The position numbers and the translations under genes are program-made. The notes under the pieces were generated by a model. It searched no databases, was not told where the DNA came from, and worked only from the letters and a program-made list of their open reading frames with translations. A DNA stretch of 64,000 nt from Breoghania sp. (GTDB lineage Bacteria; Pseudomonadota; Alphaproteobacteria; Rhizobiales; Stappiaceae), in NCBI RefSeq assembly GCF_030066895.1, contig NZ_JASJAV010000001.1, positions 434,001-498,000 of the forward strand. Direction: 5' to 3'. Below, one piece after another: positions 41,321 through 51,157 of this stretch (positions are counted from its first letter, which is position 1; each line of letters starts with the position of its first letter).

Positions 41321-43317
41321 TCAAATTCCATGATCACGGCATCGACCGCGAGACTGTCTCCCGGCCCCACCTTGATCGTGGAAACCTTGACCTCGCGCTC
41401 CGCTACCAGAACGTTTTCCATCTTCATCGCTTCCACGATGGCAAGCCTCTGCCCCGCGCTGACCGTTTCGCCCTCTTCCACGTGAATGGAAACAACGAGC
41501 CCCGGCATCGGGCAAAGCAGCATCTTGGACGTGTCGGCCGGCACCTTCTCCGGCATCAGCCGATCGAGTTCCGCCATCTGCGGCAGCATGACGTGAACTT
41601 CCGTCGAACAGCCCTGCCAGTCCAGTTTCCAGCCGTTTTCGACCGCACGCACCTGGACGGCGACCACTTCACTGCCGACACGGCCCTTCCATAGCAGATC
41701 GCCCGGCACCCAGTCACTGGTCACCGGGAAGGTCTGCCCTTCGATGGTTACGTCGATTTCAACCGGCAGATCGGGATAACCTTCCGCCAACCCGACATCG
41801 ATATATTCGCCGTCGATCTTCACCACCCATTCGCGCCGAAGCTTGCCGGAATGCGGCCGCAGGCGTCCGGTCAGCCGATCCTTGCGCACGACCTCCATGG
41901 AAAGCGCAACGGCAGCCAGAACCACATGATCCGCATGGGTCGGCTCGACGGGGACGAACCCCTCCGGGTACTCGTCAGCGATGAAGCTAGTGGCAAGCTC
42001 CCCCGAACGCCAGCGCGGATGTTTCATCAGCGCCGCGAGGAACGGGATGTTGTGGCCGATACCGTCGATGACGAACTGATCGAGCGCCAGCCCCATCGCC
42101 TTGATCGCGTCTGCGCGGGTCGACGCGTGCGTGATCAGCTTGGCGACCATCGGATCGTAGAACATCGAGATCTCGGAGCCTTCCACGACCCCGGTATCGT
42201 TGCGCACTGTCATGCCGACATGGGACTTCTCGGCGGGCGGGCGGTAATGCACGAGCCGGCCGATGGAGGGAAGGAAGTTGCGGAACGGATCTTCGGCGTA
42301 GATGCGGCTTTCCACCGCCCATCCGGACAACGTTACGTCATCCTGCGCGATCGACAGCTTTTCGCCTGCCGCAACCCGGATCATCTGCTCCACCAAATCG
42401 ATGCCGGTGATGAGTTCGGTGACCGGATGCTCCACCTGAAGACGGGTATTCATCTCCAGAAAATAGAAGCTCTTGTCCTGCCCGGCGACGAATTCCACCG
42501 TACCCGCGCTGTCATAATCGACGGCTTTCGCCAGAGCGACGGCCTGCTCACCCATCTTCCGGCGGGTCTCTTCATCGAGCAACGGCGACGGCGCTTCCTC
42601 GATGACCTTCTGGTTACGCCGCTGGATCGAGCATTCGCGTTCACCCAGATAGATGACGTTGCCGTGCTTGTCGCCGATCACCTGAATTTCGATGTGACGC
42701 GGGTTCTCGATGAACTTCTCGATGAAAACCCGGTTATCGTCGAAGAAAGAAGCAGCTTCAGAGCGCGCGCGCTCAAACCCCTCATGGGTCTCCTTCTCGC
42801 TCCAGGCGACGCGCATGCCCTTGCCGCCGCCGCCCGCAGACGCTTTGATCATCACGGGATAACCGATCTCGGAGGCAACCTGAACCGCTTCTTCCAAGCT
42901 CTCGATCACGCCGAGATAACCCGGCACCGTGGAAACCTTGGCCTCGTTGGCGAATTTCTTCGATTCGATCTTGTCGCCCATCGCCTTGATGGCACGCTTG
43001 TTCGGCCCGATGAAGACGGTGCCGTTGGCCGCCAGCGCTTCGGCGAATTCCGCACGCTCCGACAGGAAGCCGTATCCCGGATGAACGGCCTGGGCACCCG
43101 CCTGCTTGCACGCGGCTATGATCTTGTCGATGACGAGATAGCTTTCGGCGGCGACCGCCGGGCCGATATGAACCGCCTCATCGGCCATTTCCACATGCAG
43201 CGCGTCCGCATCCGCATCCGAATAGACCGCCACAGTCGCGATACCCATGCGCCGCGCCGTCTTGATGACACGACATGCGATCTCGCCGCGATTGGCGATC
43301 AGGATTTTATCGAACAT
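41317..43317 (-). CDS. pccA: propionyl-CoA carboxylase biotin-containing subunit alpha
   Basis: A 666-residue alpha subunit: biotin carboxylase (MFDKILIANRGEIACRVIKT, ATP-grasp loop KASAGGGGKGMR, HPVTELITGIDLVEQM), the BT linker domain, and a C-terminal biotinyl domain with VEAMKMENVL. Together with pccB at 51158..52699 it makes methylmalonyl-CoA from propionyl-CoA derived from Val, Ile, Met and odd-chain fatty acids. Start ATG 43317. Entire 2 kb open. Confidence 0.94.
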   Translation of the reverse strand: MFDKILIANRGEIACRVIKTARRMGIATVAVYSDADADALHVEMADEAVHIGPAVAAESYLVIDKIIAACKQAGAQAVHPGYGFLSERAEFAEALAANGTVFIGPNKRAIKAMGDKIESKKFANEAKVSTVPGYLGVIESLEEAVQVASEIGYPVMIKASAGGGGKGMRVAWSEKETHEGFERARSEAASFFDDNRVFIEKFIENPRHIEIQVIGDKHGNVIYLGERECSIQRRNQKVIEEAPSPLLDEETRRKMGEQAVALAKAVDYDSAGTVEFVAGQDKSFYFLEMNTRLQVEHPVTELITGIDLVEQMIRVAAGEKLSIAQDDVTLSGWAVESRIYAEDPFRNFLPSIGRLVHYRPPAEKSHVGMTVRNDTGVVEGSEISMFYDPMVAKLITHASTRADAIKAMGLALDQFVIDGIGHNIPFLAALMKHPRWRSGELATSFIADEYPEGFVPVEPTHADHVVLAAVALSMEVVRKDRLTGRLRPHSGKLRREWVVKIDGEYIDVGLAEGYPDLPVEIDVTIEGQTFPVTSDWVPGDLLWKGRVGSEVVAVQVRAVENGWKLDWQGCSTEVHVMLPQMAELDRLMPEKVPADTSKMLLCPMPGLVVSIHVEEGETVSAGQRLAIVEAMKMENVLVAEREVKVSTIKVGPGDSLAVDAVIMEFE

Positions 43318-43580
43318 TGGACCTCCCAGCCCGTTATCGGCTCCTCAGGCTGCGTTGTAAGCCCGCTTCAAGCGCCACGCAACTATACGGAAGGCAAGGA
43401 AACCACCTAATCGATGGTTCGCGCGTTCGTCCTGAACGGAAGCGACGCGAAAAAGCTGCAAGCCCCGCCAAGCACAACCCTTAAGTACAACCGCGCACGT
43501 AAAATTAACGGCTCCGCATCAGTATTTCGCTCGAGGTAAAACTGGTAATGCGCCGCAGCGAAGGGGGGAGCACTCTCACC

Positions 43581-45097
43581 ATGACGATCAACACCAAACG
43601 CAGGCAGACCCCAAGGTTCGCCCGACTTGTCTTCCTTGCGTTCGGCGGCCTGATTGCCCTAACGGCCACGTCCCTTCTGCTGCTCGGCTATCTGGCCTCC
43701 CAGATCGCCGCCAAGGAAGCCTCGGCCGGTGACCGCCGCCTTTTCGACAATACCCTGCGCAGCCGCTTCCTCCTGATAACGCGCGATCAGCACACGCTTG
43801 CCCGCTGGGATCGCACCGTCGCCAACGTCGTGCTGACCTTCGACAAGATCTACGTGCAAGAGGAGATGGTGGACTCTCTTTGGCACGACTTCCGCCACGA
43901 TCGATCCTGGTTCATCGCGGCCGACGGCAAGGTCCTGGCCGAAGCCTGGCGCAACGAGGTCGATTTTTCCGGCAAAACACTCCCCGGGGGGGGGCACGAC
44001 GTCCGCCTGATCGCCGAACTAGCCGCCCGCCGGCACACGGAAAACCGCATCTCCATCCCCGGTGGATACGGCCAGCGCAAGGTCGCCACCACGCAGGCCG
44101 GGCGTCCGCCACAGGCTTCGCCACGGTCGACGGGCGGCCCGCCATGATCAGCGCCATGGCGATCGTACCGGATGACGGCACCGTCGCCCTGCCCGACGAC
44201 CCGCCGACGATCCTCGTCTCGGCGAAATATATCGACGCAACCCTGACCGAGAACCTGAACGCTCAACTGGGTTTCCAGGACATCGCCTTCACTCCAGGCC
44301 AGTCGACAGGCCAGACGACCGCGGAAACGGGATAGCCGCTCCTCTCAATCGACAATGAACCGTTGGGTACCTTCACCTGGCGTGCCCACAAGCCGGGCAG
44401 TCAGATCTGGTCGACGGTCATACCGTTGATCGCGCTCATCGCCACCACCCTCGCCCTGGCGGCCCTGTTCGTGGCGCGCCGGATCGGCAGGCTTTCCCGT
44501 CGTCTTGAGGAGAGCGAAAGGCACAACCGACATCTGGCCAGTCACGACCATCTGACGGGACTCGCCAACTGCCATCAGTTTGAAACCGCACTGTACAAGG
44601 CGCTCGCGCAACTTCCCGATCTCCTCTTCGCGATTTTCGCCTTCGACCTCGACCGCGTCAAGGCCGTCAACGACACCTACGGCCACGCGGCGGGAGACAT
44701 CGTCATCCGCACGGTCGGAGAACGGCTTTCGCAGATTGTCGGCGGAAACGGTCTGGTGGCTCGCACCGGGGGCGACGAGTTCATCGCGCTCATCTCCGGT
44801 CAGGTCGACCGGCTGCGACTTTCCACACTGTGCGGCGAGGCAATTGCCGCCATGTCCGCCCCGATCTCCGTGAACGAAGAGGCGACCACGGATGTCGGCG
44901 CCAGTATCGGAATTGCGATTGCCCGTCATGCAGATACGGAAAAGACGGCACTGCTCGCCGCCGCCGACCACGCGCTCTACGCAGCAAAGAGCAACGGCCG
45001 CGGTCAAAGCGTCTTTGCCGAGGATCTGACCGAAGGCATTGCCCCGCCCGAAGACATGCCGCAGATTTCCCGACACCAGCCGCGGCGTCTGGCCTGA
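43581..45097 (+). pseudogene. CHASE4-like sensor diguanylate cyclase, frameshift and in-frame TAG
   Basis: N-terminal helix (LVFLAFGGLIALTATSLLLL), an extracytoplasmic CHASE4-like domain (DRTVANVVLTFDKIYVQ, FIAADGKVLAEAWR, AKYIDATLTENLNAQ), a second helix (VIPLIALIATTLALAALFV) and a GGDEF domain (DHLTGLANCHQFE, DLDRVKAVNDTYGH, RTGGDEFIAL). A base is lost near 44105 and a TAG lies at 44333..44335 before PLLSIDNEPLG. AAGGGGGGAG precedes ATG 43581. Confidence 0.82.
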
Positions 45098-45224
45098 CGG
45101 CTGCCCAGAAGTTCGCGTCGTGCGACCGCACAGAAAACGGCACCGCAGACAATAGTGTAACGTCGCCTCCATCTTGTAATCAGAGCGTCAGGGGAAGCAA
45201 AACCGCCTGTCAAAGGAGGCCGCT

Positions 45225-46199
45225 GTGAGCCACAACCACACGCATGATCACGACCACGTGCATGACCACTGTTCCGGCCACGCGCATTCGCATGGTCATG
45301 GCCATCATCATCACGTCGATCCGAATGCCGGCGATTTGCGGATTGCTTTCGCCATCGGCATCAACTTCCTGCTAACCGTCGTCCAGATCATCGGCGGCGT
45401 CATGGCCAGAAGCCTGGCTCTGATCGCAGACGCGCTGCACAATTTCTCCGATTCCATCTCCCTCGTCATCGCCTTCGGCGCGCGCAAGATCGCCCGCCGC
45501 CCCTCCGATGCACAGATGACCTTCGGCTACGACCGGATCGAGATTGTCGCCGCTCTGATCAACTACACCGGCCTGATCATCGTCGGGCTCTATCTCGTCT
45601 ACGAAGCTATGCTGCGCTTCATTCAGTCCGAAGTGGTCGACGGCTGGCTTGTCATCATCATTGCCGCCGTCGCACTCGTGATCGACCTGGGGACTGCCCT
45701 CCTCACCTTCACCATGTCGAAGACCAGCGTGAACATCCGCGCCGCTTTCCTGCACAACGTTGCCGATGCGCTGGGATCCGTCGCCGTCATTTTCGCCGGG
45801 ACGCTGATTCTGCTCTATGACTGGCGGCTCATCGACCCGATCGTGACCTTGATGATCGCCGGCTACATCCTGTGGCAGTCATTTGTCGAGATCGGTCCTG
45901 TCATCCGCATCCTGATGCTGGGAAGCCCACCGCATATCGCCGCTGAATCCGTGCTGGAAACCCTGCGCGCCGTCGACGGCGTTGCCGATATCCATCACGT
46001 TCACCTGTGGCAGATGAACGAGCACCAGAATGCGGTCGACGCCCATCTCGTCATCGCCGACGGATGCTGGACCAGAGCCGACGAAATCAAGGCGGCGGCG
46101 AAGGCCCGGCTGATGCAGGAATTCGACGTCAGTCATACGACGCTTGAGATGGAATGCACGCATCACGCCTGCAGCCAACCGCGCACGATCGGTCATTGA
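45225..46199 (+). CDS. cation diffusion facilitator family transporter
   Basis: A 324-residue CDF proton antiporter for Zn2+/Co2+/Cd2+-type ions. It begins with a His/Asp-rich cytoplasmic tail (about 15 His in the first 31 residues), then six membrane helices with the metal sites ADALHNFSD and HNVADALGS, and a C-terminal ferredoxin-like domain (ADIHHVHLWQMNE). GTG 45225 has AAAGGAGG about five bases upstream. Intact. Confidence 0.93.
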   Translation: MSHNHTHDHDHVHDHCSGHAHSHGHGHHHHVDPNAGDLRIAFAIGINFLLTVVQIIGGVMARSLALIADALHNFSDSISLVIAFGARKIARRPSDAQMTFGYDRIEIVAALINYTGLIIVGLYLVYEAMLRFIQSEVVDGWLVIIIAAVALVIDLGTALLTFTMSKTSVNIRAAFLHNVADALGSVAVIFAGTLILLYDWRLIDPIVTLMIAGYILWQSFVEIGPVIRILMLGSPPHIAAESVLETLRAVDGVADIHHVHLWQMNEHQNAVDAHLVIADGCWTRADEIKAAAKARLMQEFDVSHTTLEMECTHHACSQPRTIGH

Positions 46200-46224
46200 C
46201 GAGAAGACGAAGCGTTCCACGTAC

Positions 46225-46971
46225 TCAATCGAGCAGCCAGGCGAAGGCGCGGCGCAATTCCACCGCGCCATCCCGCTCGTACCAGCGCCCGTGGGCCAGG
46301 ATCACCCGTTCCGGATCAAGCGCGATCATCCGCTCCACCGCATGGCGCAGGTCACCCCTGTTTTCCGCGAAGGTCCGCCAGAGGTCGGACGGCATGGAGC
46401 CGTGCGGATCGAGCACACCGCCCAGGCGATAGAGCAAGCGCTTCGGCCAGCTTCCCACCTTTTCCGGCTCGAAATTTTCGATGAGATCGGTGAGGACCAG
46501 CGTCCGGCTGGGGTGATGAAAGAAATCGACCTCGCTCATGAAGGCGCCGGGGACAAGAATGGTTTCGATATCCGCGTCCCACGGATACCCTTCATCGGTA
46601 TCGATCTCGAAGGCCGGGAAGTCGATACGCATATCGGCCTGCTCGCGGATGCGAGGGGCAAGCCAGACGTCTTCGGACGGAAAGGCCGCCCTCCATTCCG
46701 GCAACCACCAATAGTGGATCCGGTTGGGGCCGATCAGGTGACGGATCGGACCTTCCGCCTCCATCTGGCTCCTGAGCTTCGGTGTGAGCGGTGTCTGCGA
46801 ATGGACGAACAGGTCGCCGTTGGAAAGCCGGACGACGGTCATCCAGGTGGCGAACGTCAGTTTCGGCCAAGGCAATCTGAAGTGAATCGTCGGACCGTCG
46901 ACAATCCAGACATTGTCGGCAACTTGCTTCAGGCAATTAAGGGGTGGATAGGTGGACGTTGATCTAAACAT
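46225..46971 (-). CDS. DUF4336 domain-containing protein (MBL-fold-like)
   Basis: A 248-residue DUF4336 protein: VADNVWIVDGPTIHFRLP, TVVRLSNGDLFVHSQTPLT, HLIGPNRIHYWWLPEW, VLTDLIENFEPEKV and RVILAHGRWYERDG. The family looks like a metallo-beta-lactamase fold with altered metal ligands; activity unknown. Intact, convergent with the CDF gene. Confidence 0.85.
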   Translation of the reverse strand: MFRSTSTYPPLNCLKQVADNVWIVDGPTIHFRLPWPKLTFATWMTVVRLSNGDLFVHSQTPLTPKLRSQMEAEGPIRHLIGPNRIHYWWLPEWRAAFPSEDVWLAPRIREQADMRIDFPAFEIDTDEGYPWDADIETILVPGAFMSEVDFFHHPSRTLVLTDLIENFEPEKVGSWPKRLLYRLGGVLDPHGSMPSDLWRTFAENRGDLRHAVERMIALDPERVILAHGRWYERDGAVELRRAFAWLLD

Positions 46972-47139
46972 GGCGCCTTGTGCTAAATTTCCGGGATTTG
47001 GCGCAATGGCGGCAACCAGGATGCATGACTATACATTGCGGCAATCCACGGTAGAACCGAGTTCGGTTTTGCACCAACCTCCAAATTGTTTCGTCACCAT
47101 GAAAACGCGCGGCTCAGCCGACGCGTCAAACGTGCTTTC

Positions 47140-47501
47140 ATGATAGCAGCTCTGACCATCCTTCTCCTGTGCCAGCTCATGGGCGAGATCATCGTCCGTC
47201 TCTTGAGCCTGCCCCTTCCCGGCCCGATCGCCGGCCTTGTCCTTCTCGCAGTTGGCCTGAGCATTCGTGGCAACGTCCCGGAAAATGCCGAGGCGCAGCC
47301 ACCGGCATCCTGTGTAACCTTGCCCTGATGTTCGTGCCCGCCTCCGTGGGCATCATCACCCAGGTGCATGTGCTGGAAGCGCACAGCCTCGCCCTTGCGG
47401 CCTCCGTCGTCGTTTCCACAATCCTCGCCATGACGGTCACCGCGATCGTTTTCCGCTGGGCGACCTTGCGCGCCACTCCCGGCCACAAGAACGAGCGCTA
47501 G
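47140..47501 (+). pseudogene. lrgA: CidA/LrgA family membrane protein, one-base deletion
   Basis: Holin-like four-helix protein of about 121 residues: MIAALTILLLCQLMGEIIVR, LPLPGPIAGLVLLAVGL, then in the next frame GILCNLALMFVPASVGIIT and a last helix. One base is missing near 47297. It precedes lrgB by 13 bases, the standard pair affecting murein hydrolase activity or metabolite export. Confidence 0.82.
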
Positions 47502-47514
47502 AGGAAGACCCGTC

Positions 47515-48026
47515 ATGGTGAATGTCGAAAAACTTTGGGTCTATCTCGCCGAACAGCCGCTGATGTGGCTGGCGGTCACCCTTACCGCCTACACGATTGC
47601 GGACTGGATCGCCCTGCGCGCCAAGCGTCACCCGCTCGTCAATCCGGTCGTGATCTCGACCGCGATCATCGTCCTCGTGCTCAGTCTGTCGGGCACGGAC
47701 TACAAGACCTACTTCAGCGGGGCGCAGTTCGTTCATTTCATGCTCGGACCGGCCACGGTCGCGCTTGCCATTCCGCTGGTGGACAACCTTCCGCAAATCC
47801 GGCGCGCGGTCATTCCCATTATGCTCGCGCTGACGGCAGGATCCGCAACCGCCATCGTTTCGGCCGTCGGCACCGCCTGGCTCTTTGGCGCACCGCGCAA
47901 CCTGCTGATGTCGCTCGCGCCCAAATCCGTCACAACGCGCTTGCGGGCACTTTCGCAGGTCTTGCAATGGGGCTGAACGGTCTGATGACCGCGCTTCTGG
48001 TGCCGTTTCTCAACGACTTCTTCTGA
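47515..48026 (+). pseudogene. lrgB: LrgB family protein with internal deletion
   Basis: The first 140 residues are normal (VEKLWVYLAEQPLMWLAVTL, QFVHFMLGPATVALAIPLVD, NLLMSLAPKSVTT). At about 47938 the sequence jumps to the family's C-terminal GTFAGLAMGLNGLMTALLVP in another frame. Roughly 60-65 codons covering two or three helices and the AAHGIGTARA-type motif are absent, so the product would be about 170 rather than about 230 residues. This is a true deletion or a collapsed assembly, not a one-base error. Confidence 0.8.
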
Positions 48027-48128
48027 ACGGAGGAAGGCGGACGTCCCGCGGGAGGCAAGACCACCGCTGGCCTTTGAGCGCACAATGCGCTAAAGCCCGC
48101 CTTTCCCCCACACGTACCGGGCACCCCG

Positions 48129-48488
48129 ATGGACCGCATCATTCTGGAAGATTTGAACTTCTTCGCCTATCACGGCGTTTATGACGAAGAAACGCGCCTC
48201 GGCCAGCGCTTTCACGTCGATCTGACCATCTGGGCAGACCTGTCGAAAGCAGCCGAAAGCGACAATTACGACGACGCCATCTGCTACGCGCACATCACCC
48301 GCACTGTCGAAGAAGTCGTGATGGGACGTCGGTTCAAGCTGATCGAACGCCTCGCCCAGACAATCGCGGACGCCGTTCTGGCCGATAAGCGCATCAAACG
48401 GGTTGCCGTGCGCGTGCACAAACCCGGTGCCCCGCTTCCCATCGCCACCGGTAGCGTGTCGGTCTCCATCGAGCGCGAGCAGTCCTGA
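48129..48488 (+). CDS. folB: dihydroneopterin aldolase
   Basis: A 119-residue folate-pathway aldolase: MDRIILEDLNFFAYHGVYDEE with the substrate Glu, ERLAQTIADAVL, and the catalytic Lys in VRVHKPGAP. Intact; convergent with a sensor kinase gene. Confidence 0.93.
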   Translation: MDRIILEDLNFFAYHGVYDEETRLGQRFHVDLTIWADLSKAAESDNYDDAICYAHITRTVEEVVMGRRFKLIERLAQTIADAVLADKRIKRVAVRVHKPGAPLPIATGSVSVSIEREQS

Positions 48489-48495
48489 AGGGCCG

Positions 48496-48515
48496 GAGGC
48501 GGGAAATCCCGCCTC
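48496..48515. terminator. bidirectional hairpin between folB and the sensor kinase
   Basis: GAGGCGGG / CCCGCCTC, eight perfect pairs around AAAT, starting eight bases after the folB stop and 14 bases before the opposite stop. Followed by TCTTGC only, so the T-run is poor. Confidence 0.55.
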
Positions 48516-48528
48516 TCTTGCGCCATGC

Positions 48529-49811
48529 TCACTTACGTTTAAGCGGCAATTCCACCCGAACGGTCAATCCGCCGCCAGGCGTATCGAGCAGCGTGAACGC
48601 GCCGCCGTATCCCCAGACGATCGACCGGCAGATTGCCAGTCCGAGCCCGAAGCCCATGGCCCAGTCCTTGTTGCGCGCGACATCACCGCTCACAAAAGGC
48701 TCCAGCATCGCGGTCTTGTTCTCATCGGCTATGCCGGGCCAGTAATCGACCACATCGACGCGGGCCATACCGTCCTCCACCACCAGACGGATCATGCCGT
48801 CTCCACTGTGCTTGAAGGCTTTGTCGGCCAGATTCGAGAACACGCGGAGCAATTCCGACGGCCTCCCTTCGACCGGCACCCGGCCCGAAACACCCTCCAA
48901 AGGCAGATCCTGACCGAGATCGGCGAACTGATCGCTGACGGTCGACAGCAGGCTCGCCAGATCGACCGATACCGTCGCCTCGCCGCTGCGCCCCTCGCGC
49001 AGATAGGTGAGCGTGCTCTGCAACAGCACATTTATGTGGTCGAGATTGTCGACGAAGGCCTGCCGGAGGGCATCGTCCTCTACATAATCGGCGCGAAGCC
49101 GCACCGATCGCGGCCAGCATGCGCACCTGATTTTTCAAAAGATGATCAATCCGGTGCTGCATCCGATTGAGAGCAGAGGCCACGCGGCGGACTTCCGCTG
49201 GACCTTCACGCGGCAGAGCTTCCGGCTCCACCGTATCGCTGCCGAACCGCTCCACCGCAGCGGCCAGCCGCTGCAGCGGACGGATCAACTCGTGAGCAGC
49301 CCAACCGATGAGAACGATGAGAGTGACCGCAGGAAACAACCCTGTCACGATCACAGGGCCGCCCCAGCTTGGCACCGGCGGCAGGAGAACCCCGTTGCCA
49401 GCAGGATCTTGCCGTCATCCAGCCGGAAGGCCATCCGGGTCGTATCGTCAACCCGCTCCTGGGTGGAGAGGCCGATATCGAACTGAGGGCCCAATTCCTC
49501 GATAAGGGGGATCGGAACATCTTGCCCCGACCAGTAGAATCCCGAAACCTCCTGATCGGTCAGAACCAGATTGAGGTCGGGATCACCTTCGTTGAGGGCT
49601 TGCAGGCTGTTCATGCGGTTCTCGCCCGACAATCGGTCGAGAACCACACAGCCGCGGCAACCCGATGCATCTGACCGGGCACGTCTTCGCTCTTGCCGCT
49701 GCCAAAGGCGAAATAGAGGAAGATAACCCCGTGGATCACGATCAAAGACGCAACGAGCGCAACGGCCATCCGCCCGGCGACACCGCGCGGCAGAGGCAAG
49801 CGCAAACTCAT
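48529..49811 (-). pseudogene. sensor histidine kinase lacking its H-box, frameshifted
   Basis: Membrane kinase of the EnvZ type: N-terminal helix (MAVALVASLIVIHGVIFLYF), periplasmic part (GLSTQERVDDTTRMAFRLDDG), second helix, HAMP (ELIRPLQRLAAAVERF), dimerisation helices and HATPase (VFSNLADKAFKHSGDG, GFGLGLAICRSIV). Between LKNQVRMLAAIG and RLRADYVEDD (near 49100) about 29 bases are missing that should encode the His-containing HDLRTPLTR motif. More frame changes lie near 49365 and near 49650. The N of the usual N-box is Asp-like (NLADKAFKH). Confidence 0.8.
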
Positions 49812-50520
49812 TCCGCGGCAGCCTCCACGGACTCACCGACGAACTCGTAGCCACCCGATCGAACGGTACGGATCAACCGGGGCTGGCCCGTATCGCTTTC
49901 CATCTTGCGCCTCAACCGGCTGATCAGGATGTCCACGCTGCGTTCATTGGGACCGGCAACGCGTCCCTGGGTCAAATCGATGAGCTGTTCGCGGCTGAGC
50001 GCCCACCCCGCACGCTCCACCAGTACCTGCAGCAGATCGAACTCCGCCGGCGTCAGCATGACCAGCGCGCCGTCCACATTGGTCAGGATACGCTGGCGGG
50101 TATCCATCGTCCATCCGGAGAAGATCAGCCGCTTGCCGCGCACCACCACTTCGTTGGCCGACAGCATCGCTCGACGCAGAAGCGCCCGCGCCCGAGCGAC
50201 AAGCTCGCACGCATTGAACGGCTTGGGCAGATAGTCATCCGCTCCGATCTCAAGCCCGACCACCCGATCGACGTCGTCGCCACGGGCCGAAACAATGAGA
50301 ATTGGAATGGCCGACGACGGCACAGGCTCAGCCCGTCCTCGCCCGGCAGCATCACATCCAAAACGATCAGATCGATGCGTGACGAATTCAGGTAGGCATC
50401 CATTTCCCGCCCATCAGCAACCTGTGTAACGCACCATCCCTCAGCGCTCAGGGTGCGAGAGACGAGAGCTCTAATTTCACGGTCGTCTTCGACGACAAGA
50501 ACATTGGCAGATGAGAACAT
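49808..50520 (-). pseudogene. OmpR-family response regulator, frameshifted
   Basis: Receiver (VLVVEDDREIRALVSRTL, LIVLDVMLPGEDG, LIVSARGDDVDRVVGLEIG, DDYLPKPF) plus an OmpR winged helix (LTPAEFDLLQVLVERAG, NERSVDILISRLRRKME, TVRSGGYEFVG), about 238 residues. A small deletion or frame change near 50325 sits between LSLCRR and SSAIPIL. The stop overlaps the kinase start (ATGA), marking an operon. Confidence 0.85.
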
Positions 50521-50790
50521 GATGGCGAGATTATGCAGAAAACTCGCGCCCCGTCAGGCATTTATTTATTTCCAAGAGTTTCCGCAAAGACGGTCGTGCG
50601 CTGCGCTTCGTCGTCTTCCTTGAATGCCGTCACGTCGCTTTTTCGTAACCTGCATCATGGTGTTACAGCCGAAGATCGCTTATCAGCAAAAAATCAACGA
50701 CCGCCATGCGCGACGAGGCGGGGAGCTAAAGGGAAGTAAAGCCAAACATTTCCGCCCCTCACCCAACGCGACCATGACAGGAGACATTCA

Positions 50791-51099
50791 ATGCGCAGCC
50801 CCTTCGTCGGCACGCTTCTTTTCCTCACTGCCGCCGCCCTCGGCACAAAGGCCGGAACCGCCTACGCGCGCGCCGACACACACACTCTAACCTGTGCACA
50901 AGTGCAGGCTCTCGTGCGCGATAGAGGCGCAATCACGGTCACGACGGGGGCCCACACCTACGAGCGGGTCGTCGCCGACAAGGGCTATTGTCTGCGTATG
51001 GAGATCACCCAGCCCGCCTACGTGCCCTCAAACGATTCTCGCCAGTGCTTCGCCGGGTTTCGCTGTGTGCCGATCACCATCCTGAAAATGTACGACTGA
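50791..51099 (+). CDS. small secreted cysteine-containing protein
   Basis: A 102-residue protein with a signal peptide (VGTLLFLTAAALGTKAGTAYA) and a mature part with four cysteines (TLTCAQV, GYCLRM, RQCFAGFRC), probably two disulfides in the periplasm. Similar short proteins of unknown function occur in Hyphomicrobiales. ACAGGAGA lies about nine bases before ATG 50791. Intact. Confidence 0.75.
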   Translation: MRSPFVGTLLFLTAAALGTKAGTAYARADTHTLTCAQVQALVRDRGAITVTTGAHTYERVVADKGYCLRMEITQPAYVPSNDSRQCFAGFRCVPITILKMYD

Positions 51100-51157
51100 C
51101 GCACAGAATGCGGAGAGGAGGACGAGGCCGCGCTCCCTCTCTCCTCCCGCCGACATT

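Noticed and set aside
41851-43410. 519-codon plus-strand frame opposite pccA; similar long frames opposite mgtE, clpA and clpP
   Set aside because: Shadow frames produced by third-position GC bias, with no family motifs.
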